Part shown: one piece after another, positions 35,350-44,655 of the stretch
Numbering within the stretch: the first letter of the stretch is position 1
Layout of the letters: every line of letters starts with the position of its first letter
NCBI RefSeq assembly: GCF_029542085.1
Contig: NZ_CP107036.1
Span: 3,100,001 to 3,164,000, forward strand
Direction of reading: 5' to 3'
Length of the DNA: 64,000 bases
Source: Sphingobacterium sp. ML3W
GTDB taxonomy: Bacteria; Bacteroidota; Bacteroidia; Sphingobacteriales; Sphingobacteriaceae
Made by a program: the position numbers and the translations under genes
Notes under the pieces: generated by a model
Seen by the model: the letters and a program-made list of their open reading frames with translations, nothing else
Database searches by the model: none
What the model was told of the DNA's origin: nothing

Positions 35350-38057
35350 GACCATAGGATATTAATTTTATCACCCTTATGTAGGGCTAGTTTATTACTA
35401 AAAACTACAACTAGACGTCCATTTGCACGTTTTAATTCCCCTAGCGCTATAGGCTCGTCATTTTGTAAGACCTTGATTTTCTTTTTATCCGTTGTCAAGT
35501 CAGCAGAATTGCCCAAATGGAATTCATTGAGCTCCAATTGGCCATATTGCAGGGTTAACTGACAATCACATTTTCCCGTTTGTTGCTTTTGGGTATAAGT
35601 CCCCCAGCCCTGTGCTGTAGTAAACGGAGCTTTGAAATCGGCGGCTCCGATCTTGGGCGCAAATCCGATTTGGCCCTTGGGGCCATGGTAACTGAAACCA
35701 CAGGCATTGATAAAGGTTCCGTAACTCGCCATCGCACGCGCATAGTGATCGCTGCATTCAATTTCGTTAAAGGGATTTCTTTTTGCAGCATGGTAACGGT
35801 CGTGAATTACCCTGGTCATGACCAAACTCTCGTCGATCATGCCCTCAGCCATCATGTGCGCAGCTACTTGATGTTCAAATCCGCTCATACATTCATGAAA
35901 ATAACCCAATTGCCAAGTGGTATTATCCCCATAGGCTTTATCCTCATTTTTTGGATTGGTATTCATGACCATCCCCCCTTCACCTGCCAGCGCATAAGGT
36001 CTACCCCCAAGATGCGTCTTGATATAAGGCCCTACATCCATAGTGAAGTTGTACTTCCATAGCGCTTTCAAGGCGGACAAGGTTTTCTCTTTACTATTGA
36101 CACGCGGCATATCCACCTGCGAACACCAGGCTTGTCCATACACTTGATCGATATGACAGGTATTATAGGAACCTAGCTTCGTACGCCCTGCTGCTGCATT
36201 CGGCCGATGGATATAATACTCGCCATTAAAGAGATGTTTGTCCATATTTTCCGATCCTTTTTTGACATAATCCAGGCAAATCTGCTGAAACTTCTTATCA
36301 CCAACTTCTCCTGCCATATATCCAGCTGCCTGCACCGCCGCTAGACAGAGCCCGACAATCCAGGCGATTTCTCCCTCCCAGACTGCATCTAATGTATTTT
36401 CCATTGGCGTATCGGTCATGCCATCTCCGTTTTTATCCTGATCGAGGACAAACTGAATCGCCTGTTTAAGTTTTGGCCAGTTCCGTTTTAAGAATGTTTC
36501 ATCAGTACTCATCTGATGATCCCGATAAAAACGAAGGATAACACCAGCCTGCCCGTCGATGGCGGGTCTTTTTTCGTATTCTGCCCGGAAGATAATTGCG
36601 CCCGTTTCTGGCTGAAAACCGACTCCGAGATCTGTTACTTCACGCAAATTCCGTTCAAGATCAGGGAATATACGGCCCATGGACTGTCCATATTGCCAGA
36701 CATGGGTACAAGTACCGGCACAGGCACCAATACCCTCCCAACCCCAGAACCTTCCCGAGGCAAAGCGCATGGTATTCGCCGTGGCCAGCGTTCCGATATT
36801 AACAAAGGTCCGATCCATAAACCAATGCGGTAATGTCGAATCATTCCAAGTCTGCTGCCACACTAGCGTTTCTACATCAAGCTTTTCTCTGTTGGCTATA
36901 TAGTAATCGATTACGGCTACGGCATCCTTAAATTTCGTGCCATACCAATATCCGGCTTTGGCATCTTTAAGATTTTCCTGCAACTTTGGATGGGGATGGT
37001 TAAAGTGCCAGGAAATCGCAAAAGAAATTTGGCTATTTTCTTTGGATTTTATTGTACGCTTGACAGTAAAGGCTCCAACCTGAAAATCAGAAAAACCGAT
37101 TACTGAATCACTATTATCTGGTTTTAAGCTATGTGGTGCTACAGGCCATTTTTTTAATCTGGTAACCACCTCCGCCTGTGGATCTATACATGTAAAAGCC
37201 ATGGTTCCAGAATCTCCAGCTTGCCTGGCAGCATCAGGCACTTGATCACAGCTATAACCAAGTACTTTGATACCTGATCCCTCAGCCAAATGCGACACCT
37301 TTTTGACAGCATTGAAATCTTTACGCCCCTTATGGACTCCATTCTCCATCCAACCGGTTATAGCGACTTCAATTGTTCTATCAGTCTTATTCTCAAGCGT
37401 TATATGCAAGGTTGTCAGTGGCAAAGAAGAATTATCTTGGTCTAATGGAATAAAAGGTGAATAGGCCGTAAGCACAACATCCACAGGAAAGTCTGCACTA
37501 CTGTAAGTTATACGACAGGTGGGATAAGTGGGTTCAAATACAATCTCATCCCAATGGTTTTCCCGAAGTTCCTTGACCACATGCTTACCATTGAAAAAAA
37601 CGGACACAGCAAAGCCTTGTTCCATACCACGAAGATTATCGGCAATAGCTGGTTCGACATAGGCAGACCCATCACGTGGACGAACACGTACAAGTTCCTG
37701 CCCGTTATTCCACATCACGTTTTTCGGTTCTATTCCTTCGCGTTCACCATCATATGCAGTATTAAATATCTGCCACAACCATAGTCTACCATCACCACCG
37801 ATATAGACCGTACCTGCATGCAAGCCTCCTACTGGCATGCCGATATAACGTAATTCGTTCTTACTTTTTCGGTAGGCAATTTTCTCGCCCCTCTGATATA
37901 AAGAGGCTAGCCATTGCTTATCTATATCCTTCTGCTCAGTAATATTGTGTATCGGGTTGTCCCAGGAAAATATTGATTTGGACCAAACTGTAAAATGACT
38001 GCCCAGTACAGCAAGACCAATTAAACTCGTTTTCTTAAAAAAGCTTCTTCTATCCAT
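35346..38057 (-). CDS. GH116 beta-glucosidase/glucosylceramidase-like, Tat-exported
   Basis: 903 residues. 'MDRRSFFKKTSLIGLAVLG' is a twin-arginine signal. An N-terminal beta domain (about 60-380) precedes an (alpha/alpha)6 barrel. 'GWEGIGACAGTCTHVWQY' (439-456) holds the likely nucleophile Glu 441. 'ENTLDAVWEGEIAW' (553-566) holds the likely acid/base Asp 557, by analogy with known GH116 enzymes. Family members include human GBA2, which removes glucose from glucosylceramide, and plant-glycan beta-glucosidases and xylosidases. It is coupled to the RbsD-like lipoprotein. It has no SusCD pair of its own. Confidence 0.88.
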   Translation of the reverse strand: MDRRSFFKKTSLIGLAVLGSHFTVWSKSIFSWDNPIHNITEQKDIDKQWLASLYQRGEKIAYRKSKNELRYIGMPVGGLHAGTVYIGGDGRLWLWQIFNTAYDGEREGIEPKNVMWNNGQELVRVRPRDGSAYVEPAIADNLRGMEQGFAVSVFFNGKHVVKELRENHWDEIVFEPTYPTCRITYSSADFPVDVVLTAYSPFIPLDQDNSSLPLTTLHITLENKTDRTIEVAITGWMENGVHKGRKDFNAVKKVSHLAEGSGIKVLGYSCDQVPDAARQAGDSGTMAFTCIDPQAEVVTRLKKWPVAPHSLKPDNSDSVIGFSDFQVGAFTVKRTIKSKENSQISFAISWHFNHPHPKLQENLKDAKAGYWYGTKFKDAVAVIDYYIANREKLDVETLVWQQTWNDSTLPHWFMDRTFVNIGTLATANTMRFASGRFWGWEGIGACAGTCTHVWQYGQSMGRIFPDLERNLREVTDLGVGFQPETGAIIFRAEYEKRPAIDGQAGVILRFYRDHQMSTDETFLKRNWPKLKQAIQFVLDQDKNGDGMTDTPMENTLDAVWEGEIAWIVGLCLAAVQAAGYMAGEVGDKKFQQICLDYVKKGSENMDKHLFNGEYYIHRPNAAAGRTKLGSYNTCHIDQVYGQAWCSQVDMPRVNSKEKTLSALKALWKYNFTMDVGPYIKTHLGGRPYALAGEGGMVMNTNPKNEDKAYGDNTTWQLGYFHECMSGFEHQVAAHMMAEGMIDESLVMTRVIHDRYHAAKRNPFNEIECSDHYARAMASYGTFINACGFSYHGPKGQIGFAPKIGAADFKAPFTTAQGWGTYTQKQQTGKCDCQLTLQYGQLELNEFHLGNSADLTTDKKKIKVLQNDEPIALGELKRANGRLVVVFSNKLALHKGDKINILWS

Positions 38058-38112
38058 ACGTTTTATATAATCACCATCCGGGATTTTGTGGAAGTAAATT
38101 TTTTGTTTCTAT

Positions 38113-38382
38113 CTATTGCATTCTATGGAATTGGCCAGTTAGCAAAACCTTGATCGGGCTTGGCATATTCAGGTTCATTAAATTAAGATACATAAAACTG
38201 CTGATTCCTCCACCCTCACTATTGATTTTCTCACATTTATTGTAAGCCAGAAGAAGCTGATAAGCAACATAGTCCCATTGGGGCACCACACAGGCATAGC
38301 GAGTGACATAAATGTCTTTTTCAATTTTTGAAAAAAACGGGATTATATTAAAGAGGTGAAGAACGTGATGGTGTACCGACAC
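38113..38382 (-). CDS. Possible short protein or gene remnant
   Basis: 89 codons from a GTG at 38382; no ATG is available before an upstream stop at 38406. The composition looks coding ('VTRYACVVPQWDYVAYQLLLAYNKCEK'), but I know no family. It lies 29 bp after the ferredoxin gene on the same strand. It could be the tail of a lost gene or a real small partner. Confidence 0.3.
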   Translation of the reverse strand: MSVHHHVLHLFNIIPFFSKIEKDIYVTRYACVVPQWDYVAYQLLLAYNKCEKINSEGGGISSFMYLNLMNLNMPSPIKVLLTGQFHRMQ

Positions 38383-38411
38383 CGATCTGTTCGCAACGAG
38401 CTTTTAAAAAG

Positions 38412-38744
38412 CTAAAATTCATCGTAGTTTATTCTAATCGTATTACTTATAGGGGTCGCTACGCAAGTTAAAATTAGACCTTGCTGTAAGTGAGCCTCTG
38501 CTAAAACAAAATTTCGCCTCAAACGCACTTCACCTTCCTCGAGCATGCATACACATGTTCCACAATTACCGCGACAGCAACTATACGGTGCAGCAATCCC
38601 TGCATTGAGAATGGCATCAAGCAGGGATATTTTTCTGTCCCATGGGATTTTGCTTGTGATGCCATTCAAGGTTATTGAAACGAATACACAATCTAATCGT
38701 ACAGTATCCGTTTCGCTAGATTTCGATTTTTCATCCAGATTCAT
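38412..38744 (-). CDS. 2Fe-2S ferredoxin (plant type)
   Basis: 110 residues. The cluster ligands are C56, C61, C64 ('CCRGNCGTC') and C94 ('LTCVATP'), the C-x4-C-x2-C...C pattern. The segment around the last Cys resembles the ferredoxin end of PaaE-type reductases, but no FAD/NAD part is present, so it is a stand-alone electron carrier. A terminator separates it from the lyase gene upstream. Its partner oxygenase or reductase is not in the window. Confidence 0.87.
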   Translation of the reverse strand: MNLDEKSKSSETDTVRLDCVFVSITLNGITSKIPWDRKISLLDAILNAGIAAPYSCCRGNCGTCVCMLEEGEVRLRRNFVLAEAHLQQGLILTCVATPISNTIRINYDEF

Positions 38745-38784
38745 ATTTTTCTTACTTCAAAAAATTATAACGAGATCAGTTTAT

Positions 38785-38816
38785 AAAGCCCGAATAATTT
38801 TCGCGTTTCGGGCTTT
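38785..38816 (-). terminator. Terminator of the cupin-lyase operon
   Basis: Perfect 10-bp arms (38785-38794, 38807-38816), with GGGCTTTATAAA at the minus-strand end. It lies about 80 bp past the lyase stop codon, before the ferredoxin gene. Confidence 0.65.
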
Positions 38817-38894
38817 AAAAATTATTATTTCAAATCATCAATAGCCCCGCTAAAGTCAAAATGTCACACATTTTCGTTAACCCGGCTTTCTGTT

Positions 38895-39797
38895 CTATTG
38901 ATAGTGGTATTCTTCGCTTTTTAACGCAGTGAGTATAGTTTCTAATGTTGCGATCTCATGATCACTAAGCGGTCCCAAAGGGCTCTTAAAACCGCCCCCA
39001 CCTATACCCAGAATATCTAATCCGGCCTTAATAGAGCGTGGCAATCCTTTAGCTACAATAAATTTGAGCAGATCAACCTGCTGATAGAAGAGCCTTCTCG
39101 CCTTTTCTAGATTATTTACTTGAATAGCTTCGTACAATGCTATATTCAGTTCGGGAATGAGGTTGGGAGCCGCAGTACACCAACCTGTTGCTCCGGCCGT
39201 AAAAGCTGCTAACGCCAATGGATTGGAACCATTGAAAAAGGCCACTTCTTCACCCAATTCTTTCCTTAAATAGTGCATACGCTGAATATCTCCTGTACTC
39301 TCCTTGATCATGGTCACATTGGGGATTTCGAGCAGGCGTCTCAACAATGTTGGCGACATATCCACACCACCTGTTGCAGGATTATTGTATGCCATTATTG
39401 GAATAGAAATTTTGGATGCCACGGCATCATAATGCTTTACAATTTCATCATCAGTCAATTTCCAATAACTCATTGGTATAATCATTACGGCAGTGGCGCC
39501 AGCTTTTTCCGCAAACTGTGCATGGTAAATGGTCTTTTCCGTAGTCAGATTGGAAACACCGACTAACGTAGGGACACGCCCTGATACCTGCTTCATGGTG
39601 GCTTCAGCTATTGCTTCCTTCTCTGCGTCATTCAAATATGGTAGCACACCTGTACTCCCTAATGGCGCAATCCCATGTGAACCCGCAGCAACTAAACGTT
39701 CAACCTGCTTTTTAAACAAAGGGATATCCACGACCTCATTGTCGTCGAATGGCGTAACAGGATAAGCGATTATCCCTTTAAATGGTACATGATTCAT
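38895..39797 (-). CDS. DHDPS/N-acetylneuraminate-lyase family aldolase
   Basis: 300 residues, a TIM barrel. Schiff-base Lys 165 sits in 'VTMIKESTGD' and Tyr 137 in 'IMAYNNPA'. The pyruvate-carboxylate loop reads 'GSTGV' (47-51), where dihydrodipicolinate synthase usually has GTTGE, so lysine biosynthesis is unlikely. The family also includes sialate, keto-deoxy-sugar and hydroxyproline-derived aldolases/dehydratases. It follows the cupin gene by 27 bp and is probably under MocR control. Confidence 0.85.
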   Translation of the reverse strand: MNHVPFKGIIAYPVTPFDDNEVVDIPLFKKQVERLVAAGSHGIAPLGSTGVLPYLNDAEKEAIAEATMKQVSGRVPTLVGVSNLTTEKTIYHAQFAEKAGATAVMIIPMSYWKLTDDEIVKHYDAVASKISIPIMAYNNPATGGVDMSPTLLRRLLEIPNVTMIKESTGDIQRMHYLRKELGEEVAFFNGSNPLALAAFTAGATGWCTAAPNLIPELNIALYEAIQVNNLEKARRLFYQQVDLLKFIVAKGLPRSIKAGLDILGIGGGGFKSPLGPLSDHEIATLETILTALKSEEYHYQ

Positions 39798-39824
39798 ATG
39801 CTTTCTATTTTAATGTATGCTGAA

Positions 39825-40325
39825 CTAAAAATCTCTTCCTTCTTCTTCGCGCAAGGCAACACCTAGGTTTTGCAGTTGTGGTGCATTTTCACAAGCGATG
39901 TATTTTGCACTTTTGGTATCACTGGTATTTTGGTGTTGATGCCAAGCCCAGGACGGAATATAAACGGCATCGCCGGCTTCCCATTCTACAATTTCGTCCT
40001 CCACTTTGGTCCAACCTTTGCCCTCGATCACATACAGGACAGTCTCATAGGTATGACGATGTAAATGTGTTTTTTGTCCGGGCAATAGTCCTCCGATCGT
40101 CAAACTAACATTTTTGCTCGGTAAGTCCACGAAGAAAACGGGATGCTTTCTTTCCGCTGAAAACTGATTGTGTACTCCAGCGTTTTCAACATTCTTATGA
40201 ATAACATGCGAAGGTTTTACATAGGTAGGCCTTGCGAAGGTTTGGTGAAAATCTTTAGAACTAAATTGTTTTTGTTCAGGGTGAATTGATTTTTTCACTT
40301 CTGTTGATGCTTCTAATTTCGACAT
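39825..40325 (-). CDS. Cupin-domain protein
   Basis: 166 residues from the ATG at 40325; further ATGs at 40349 and 40367 are possible. The cupin metal motif is 'HLHRHTYETVLYVIEGKG', with the second motif 'GDAVYIPSWAWHQHQN'. Such proteins bind a metal and act as small dioxygenases, isomerases or ligand sensors. It is the first gene of the operon divergent from the MocR regulator. The substrate is unknown. Confidence 0.85.
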   Translation of the reverse strand: MSKLEASTEVKKSIHPEQKQFSSKDFHQTFARPTYVKPSHVIHKNVENAGVHNQFSAERKHPVFFVDLPSKNVSLTIGGLLPGQKTHLHRHTYETVLYVIEGKGWTKVEDEIVEWEAGDAVYIPSWAWHQHQNTSDTKSAKYIACENAPQLQNLGVALREEEGRDF

Positions 40326-40348
40326 AACTTTAAAAATTTTAATGTTCA

Positions 40349-40392
40349 TTGCATTATTGCATAACAAAAATATGCTAACTTTGGACTAGCAT
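40349..40392 (+). promoter_or_regulatory. Promoter and operator between the cupin and MocR genes
   Basis: TAACTTTG at 40376-40383 matches the -7 consensus for the plus-strand regulator gene (ATG at 40427); TTG at 40349 is a distant -33 candidate. The box lies inside an inverted repeat ATGCTA-9 nt-TAGCAT (40372-40392), well placed for autoregulation. Confidence 0.45.
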
Positions 40393-40426
40393 TGTGATAC
40401 AGATTTTATAAAAATAAATAGTCCAG

Positions 40427-41848
40427 ATGTTACGAGAGTGGGAATTTCAAATACAATTAGATGAACAATCAGATAAGGCCATTTATCTGCAGATCGCCGA
40501 TGCAATCATAAACGACATACATTCCGGCCGATTAAAGGCGGGTGATGCTCTGCCGGGCAGCAGAAATCTGGCGCAGCGACTGAAAGTCAATAGAAATACC
40601 ATAGTAGAAGCATTGAGTGTACTATTGATAGAAGGTTGGCTCGTTTCCAGAGAGCGGCAAGGCACTTTCGTTGCTTCGACCTTGCCCGATTTTAAGGAAG
40701 CTCAAACCGCAACACCGATTGCTGCATCAATAAATGATACCTCAAGCGGATCTACTCTACTACAAATTGATGACGGATACCCGGACAGTAAAATTGCACC
40801 TGTTAATGAATTAGCTCGGGCATACCGTCAAATTTTCAACCAAAAAGCGAAGTGGCAATTAATGGGGTACAGCAGCGAATTTGGGAATCTAGAATTTAGA
40901 AAAGCTGTGGTTCAGATGCTCAATCATCAACGGGGAATGCGGGTGAATGAACAGCATATTTGCATCACACGGGGGAGCCAAATGGCCATGTATCTCGCTG
41001 CTCAATGTCTGCTTTCGAAAGGAGATTACGTAATCATTGAAAATCCTGGATATAAACCAGCTTGGGAGGCTTTTGACCAAAGCGGAGCTAAGTTGCTACC
41101 AGCAAAGGTGGATAACGAAGGTCTAATAATTGAGGATGTAATGACGTATTTGAAATTGCACAAAAACATAAAAGCTATTTATGTGACTCCGCACCGTCAA
41201 TACCCAACTACAGTCACATTGAGTCTAAAAAGAAGACTGGAACTTATCAAGCTTTCCAATAAATATGGAATTACCATCATTGAAGATGATTATGATAATG
41301 AATTTCATTTTGGTTATCGTCCTACTCTTCCACTGTCAAGTTTTATGGAGCTTAAAAACTACGTTTATATTGGCACCATGAGCAAGGTAGTTGCACCGGC
41401 ATTGCGTATCGGTTATATAGCTAGTAATGACTATACTTTGATCAAGAAAGTGGGCCGCTTGCGCAAGATTATCGATGTGCAGGGAGACAGTATTATGGAA
41501 CAGGCCGTTTTACAATTGATCAAGGATGGTACCATAAAACGTCATATAAAAAAAGCAACAAATTATTATAAGACAAAAAGAGATATTACTGAAGCATTAC
41601 TAAAAAAACACCTTGGAAATAAAGTATCTTATAGCAGCCCAGAGGGTGGGCTAGCGTATTGGATTGTGCCTAAAAAGCAGGTCGACTGGGTGTTGATTTT
41701 GGAAAAACTCAACATGAAAGGTTTCAGCATGATCAGTCCGGAGAGTTACAGCTTTGACAAAATATTCAATGGTATGAGATTGGGGTACGCATCGCTGTCT
41801 GATCAGGAATTAGAGGATTTTATCAGTGCCTTGGCGGACCTGTTTTGA
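40427..41848 (+). CDS. MocR/PdxR-type regulator (GntR helix-turn-helix plus aminotransferase domain)
   Basis: 473 residues. The winged helix is at about 10-80 ('AIYLQIADAIINDIHSGRLKAGDALPGSRNLAQ'). A linker leads to a fold-type I aminotransferase domain (about 115-473) with the PLP Lys in 'GTMSKVVAPALRIGY' and the Asp in 'IIEDDYDNEFHF'. MocR proteins sense PLP or amino compounds. It faces the cupin-lyase operon across 101 bp and most likely controls it, which would point to an amino acid or amino-sugar-related substrate. Confidence 0.92.
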   Translation: MLREWEFQIQLDEQSDKAIYLQIADAIINDIHSGRLKAGDALPGSRNLAQRLKVNRNTIVEALSVLLIEGWLVSRERQGTFVASTLPDFKEAQTATPIAASINDTSSGSTLLQIDDGYPDSKIAPVNELARAYRQIFNQKAKWQLMGYSSEFGNLEFRKAVVQMLNHQRGMRVNEQHICITRGSQMAMYLAAQCLLSKGDYVIIENPGYKPAWEAFDQSGAKLLPAKVDNEGLIIEDVMTYLKLHKNIKAIYVTPHRQYPTTVTLSLKRRLELIKLSNKYGITIIEDDYDNEFHFGYRPTLPLSSFMELKNYVYIGTMSKVVAPALRIGYIASNDYTLIKKVGRLRKIIDVQGDSIMEQAVLQLIKDGTIKRHIKKATNYYKTKRDITEALLKKHLGNKVSYSSPEGGLAYWIVPKKQVDWVLILEKLNMKGFSMISPESYSFDKIFNGMRLGYASLSDQELEDFISALADLF

Positions 41849-41993
41849 GTTAATAAAATTTTGAATGAGATTGACGCATCATCAGCAACTCCCTCGGAAA
41901 TACAGGGTTATTTACATACTGCTATCGCGCCCCAGCACGCCACTCTGATTTTCTGCGTGGATATTCTAATTTTTTACAAATAAAAAGAAGTTG

Positions 41994-42060
41994 GAGAACT
42001 GGAAATTTTAAGTTCTCTATTAAGCTGGGCAATATAAAGGTTAGTTGCCCAGCTAATTTT
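41994..42060 (+). terminator. Tandem stem-loops after the MocR gene
   Basis: The first hairpin is GAGAACT/AGTTCTC (41994-42000, 42011-42017). The second has perfect 10-bp arms (42023-42032, 42045-42054) and is followed by AATTTTG on the plus strand. It also lies 60 bp past the minus-strand gene ending at 42118, so it may serve both. Confidence 0.6.
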
Positions 42061-42117
42061 GATAATATTATTAAACTATTCCACCTTAGTCTAATTGTGG
42101 TTTATATTCAAAATAAT

Positions 42118-44520
42118 TTATTTTTTTGTTGTCGTTATATTAAAACAATAGACATTACCCGCAAAATCCGCAACATAGACTTCATTCTCATGAATGGAGA
42201 CTTCGGCTAATATCGGTGTGCCCAGATTAACCTTTTGCACCAAAGTTCCATCTAAATTCAACACATATAGATAACCATCTGATCCGCCAAAAAACAACTT
42301 TCCAGCCGCATAGCGGACACTGGATTCGACAGTTGCAACTTTCTTATGAAGATCAGGACTTGAGTAAGCAGAGCTGTATATAAGGGCCTCCTCAGTCTGG
42401 AAACTCCATTTTTCGGTTAATGCATTACGATCAAATGCTTTTATCCCATTAGTCGCTGTGGGCATAATCACCAATTCCTGTGTTAACAAGGGTGAGGCCA
42501 TAATCTTAAAATCATCATCAGTTTGGCTTTTAGTTAACACAGTTCCTTTCTTTTGATCCAATCTAAAAAGATTGTTCAGTCCGGCTACATAAAGCGAATT
42601 TTCATCTGCACTGACCCCTCCAGTTCTAAATCGCAAACCATCTTCATTTTTCTTCCATAGGAGTTTTCCTGTCTTGCTATCGTGAACAAATAAAGCATTC
42701 CAATTTGCACCTGTAATTAGATAGCCATTGGTGATCAGTAGTTCTCCAGGCATACCTTCACCACCATTCCAGTCACTATTCTGCCATATTGTTTTCCCAT
42801 CTTCGACTTTTATTGCTGATAGATAATTACCTGCGCCAGTATAATAAATACCATCGCGAACAACTCCAGCACTTACGTATCCTGGAAGCCGCCCCCCACT
42901 GAGATCCTTTTTCCAAATAAGTTTACCATCTTTTTCATCAATTGCATACACCGTACCACCCATATCTGTTGCCAATACCAAGCCATTGCTATAGGCCAAT
43001 TTCTGTTTAACAGAATTTTGCGTTTCAAAGCTCCAAAGAATTGCTCCTGATTGCCTTGTTAATGCCTGGATTTTGCTTTTACCACCAATAGCGTCATCAA
43101 TACTGGCAACATAGATCCGTTGTCCCTGTACCAGTGGTGAACTCTTCCAAATATTCGCTCCAATATTTTTTGACCAAGCCAATTGAAGAAAAGCTGTAGA
43201 AGTAGGTTCATTATGCCAAGCAAATTTCTTCAACACCTGTGTGCTATCACCATAATTTACTTCCAGCATAATATCATGCTGCTGATCGGTAAGGCGCGGA
43301 ACTGTAAAATTTCCACGCCAGTTCCAGTCGCTGACGGGTTTCAATTTAGCCGTTTTTATTGCATTTCCCAATTTATTTAATAGTGTTGCATATACCGAAA
43401 TAACATTCTTTTCCGTATGATACACACTTGCGCTAATTTCTATTTCTTTTCTGTTTGAAATTTGCATTTGCTTGCTTTGTGGGTAAATTAACGCTATGTG
43501 GTCCGACAGATAAGGATACTTTGGTGTTATTTTGCTGACCCCACTTTTATCCACATCAATAACCAGGAATTGAGCTACAGAATTATCTATTCCGCCTTTA
43601 TTAGGAGCATTTGTGGATATAACCGCAATTCCATCTCTGCTGCCGAAACTATAATTATTGTGCCAATGGCCATACAGGTATGCTTTTAGATTATACTGCT
43701 TCAAATCGATAGAATCTGCTTTGCCTCTCATCACGAAATCTTTTCCGACAAGCAGGTCGTGATTAATAAAAATAAGCGGTTTATCTTTTGCTTTTAGAGC
43801 GAGATCTTTTTTCAACCAAGCGATTACTTGATCCTGACTATAACTGGGCGCATAATCACCGCCAGGCATGGGCGTAACCACAAAGTGTGCTGGTCCTGCC
43901 TCAAATGAATAGTAGACCGGTCCAAATAAATCCTCAAATAGTTTTTCACCATACTCACCTTTGACAAGGTCATGATTGCCTACTGTATAATAGGTCGGAA
44001 CACCCATCAGTTCCGTATTTACCTGTCGGGCATGAAACTGCATCCCTGGCTCGTAGCAGATGTCGCCCGTATGCATAATCAGTGTAGCATTTTGTTGCTG
44101 CGAAAACTTACGAATATTGTCTATCCATTCCCCATATAGAGGGGTTTCGGTATCGGTAATCTGAATAAACCGAAGCTTATCCGCCTCTTGCTTTTCATCT
44201 TGGATTAAACCGAAATCATAATTTTCTAGCTTTGGATCAATCTTAATATAATGAGTTCCACTTGCTTTATAACCAGCTGGAACACGCACAAAGAGAAATC
44301 TGGCTTTATCATTCTTTTTTAGGTTAAAGCTTCCATCTTCAGCAGTTTTTACAACCTGGTAACCATCGGATAATACAATATCTTTCATTCCTTTTTCAGC
44401 GCTTTCCATCTTTTTGTTCTTATCAAGATCCAAAAAGACATGCCCCTTATATTGAGCGTAAATTGCATTACTACATAGTAGTAGCAGTGATAGTATAAAT
44501 TTATGTGTAGAACATTTCAT
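42118..44520 (-). CDS. Calcineurin-like phosphoesterase fused to a PQQ-like beta-propeller
   Basis: 800 residues from the ATG at 44520; an upstream start at 44556 adds 12 residues before the signal peptide. Signal peptide to 'IYAQ'. An Ig-like N-terminal domain ('YKGHVFLDLDKNKKMESAEKG') is followed by the phosphoesterase (about 110-320) with 'DTET', 'GDICYE', 'GNHD', 'NHD' and 'GHWHNNY'. A beta domain and then PQQ-like propeller blades (about 430-800) carry repeats such as 'KIQALTRQSGAILWSFET', 'VYAIDEKDGKLIWKKD' and 'LSAIKVEDGKTIWQ'. The fusion suggests a secreted phosphatase tethered by a binding platform. It is the last gene of unit 3. Confidence 0.88.
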   Translation of the reverse strand: MKCSTHKFILSLLLLCSNAIYAQYKGHVFLDLDKNKKMESAEKGMKDIVLSDGYQVVKTAEDGSFNLKKNDKARFLFVRVPAGYKASGTHYIKIDPKLENYDFGLIQDEKQEADKLRFIQITDTETPLYGEWIDNIRKFSQQQNATLIMHTGDICYEPGMQFHARQVNTELMGVPTYYTVGNHDLVKGEYGEKLFEDLFGPVYYSFEAGPAHFVVTPMPGGDYAPSYSQDQVIAWLKKDLALKAKDKPLIFINHDLLVGKDFVMRGKADSIDLKQYNLKAYLYGHWHNNYSFGSRDGIAVISTNAPNKGGIDNSVAQFLVIDVDKSGVSKITPKYPYLSDHIALIYPQSKQMQISNRKEIEISASVYHTEKNVISVYATLLNKLGNAIKTAKLKPVSDWNWRGNFTVPRLTDQQHDIMLEVNYGDSTQVLKKFAWHNEPTSTAFLQLAWSKNIGANIWKSSPLVQGQRIYVASIDDAIGGKSKIQALTRQSGAILWSFETQNSVKQKLAYSNGLVLATDMGGTVYAIDEKDGKLIWKKDLSGGRLPGYVSAGVVRDGIYYTGAGNYLSAIKVEDGKTIWQNSDWNGGEGMPGELLITNGYLITGANWNALFVHDSKTGKLLWKKNEDGLRFRTGGVSADENSLYVAGLNNLFRLDQKKGTVLTKSQTDDDFKIMASPLLTQELVIMPTATNGIKAFDRNALTEKWSFQTEEALIYSSAYSSPDLHKKVATVESSVRYAAGKLFFGGSDGYLYVLNLDGTLVQKVNLGTPILAEVSIHENEVYVADFAGNVYCFNITTTKK

Positions 44521-44540
44521 ATAAAACTCTAATTGTAAAT

Positions 44541-44582
44541 AAAGATAGGGTGCCATCCATCGATTGGAAGTACCCTATCTTT
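44541..44582 (-). terminator. Stem-loop between SusD 3 and the phosphoesterase fusion
   Basis: Perfect 11-bp arms (44541-44551, 44572-44582) with a 20-nt loop. The minus-strand end reads CTTTATTTAC, so it may be a partial terminator that lowers phosphoesterase expression, or a 3' stabiliser of the SusCD message. Confidence 0.55.
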
Positions 44583-44655
44583 AACCTTAAAATTTGTAAA
44601 AAACAACTCTTTTAATTTAGTCTTTTAGCACATTATCTAACATAAAACCAACTCC

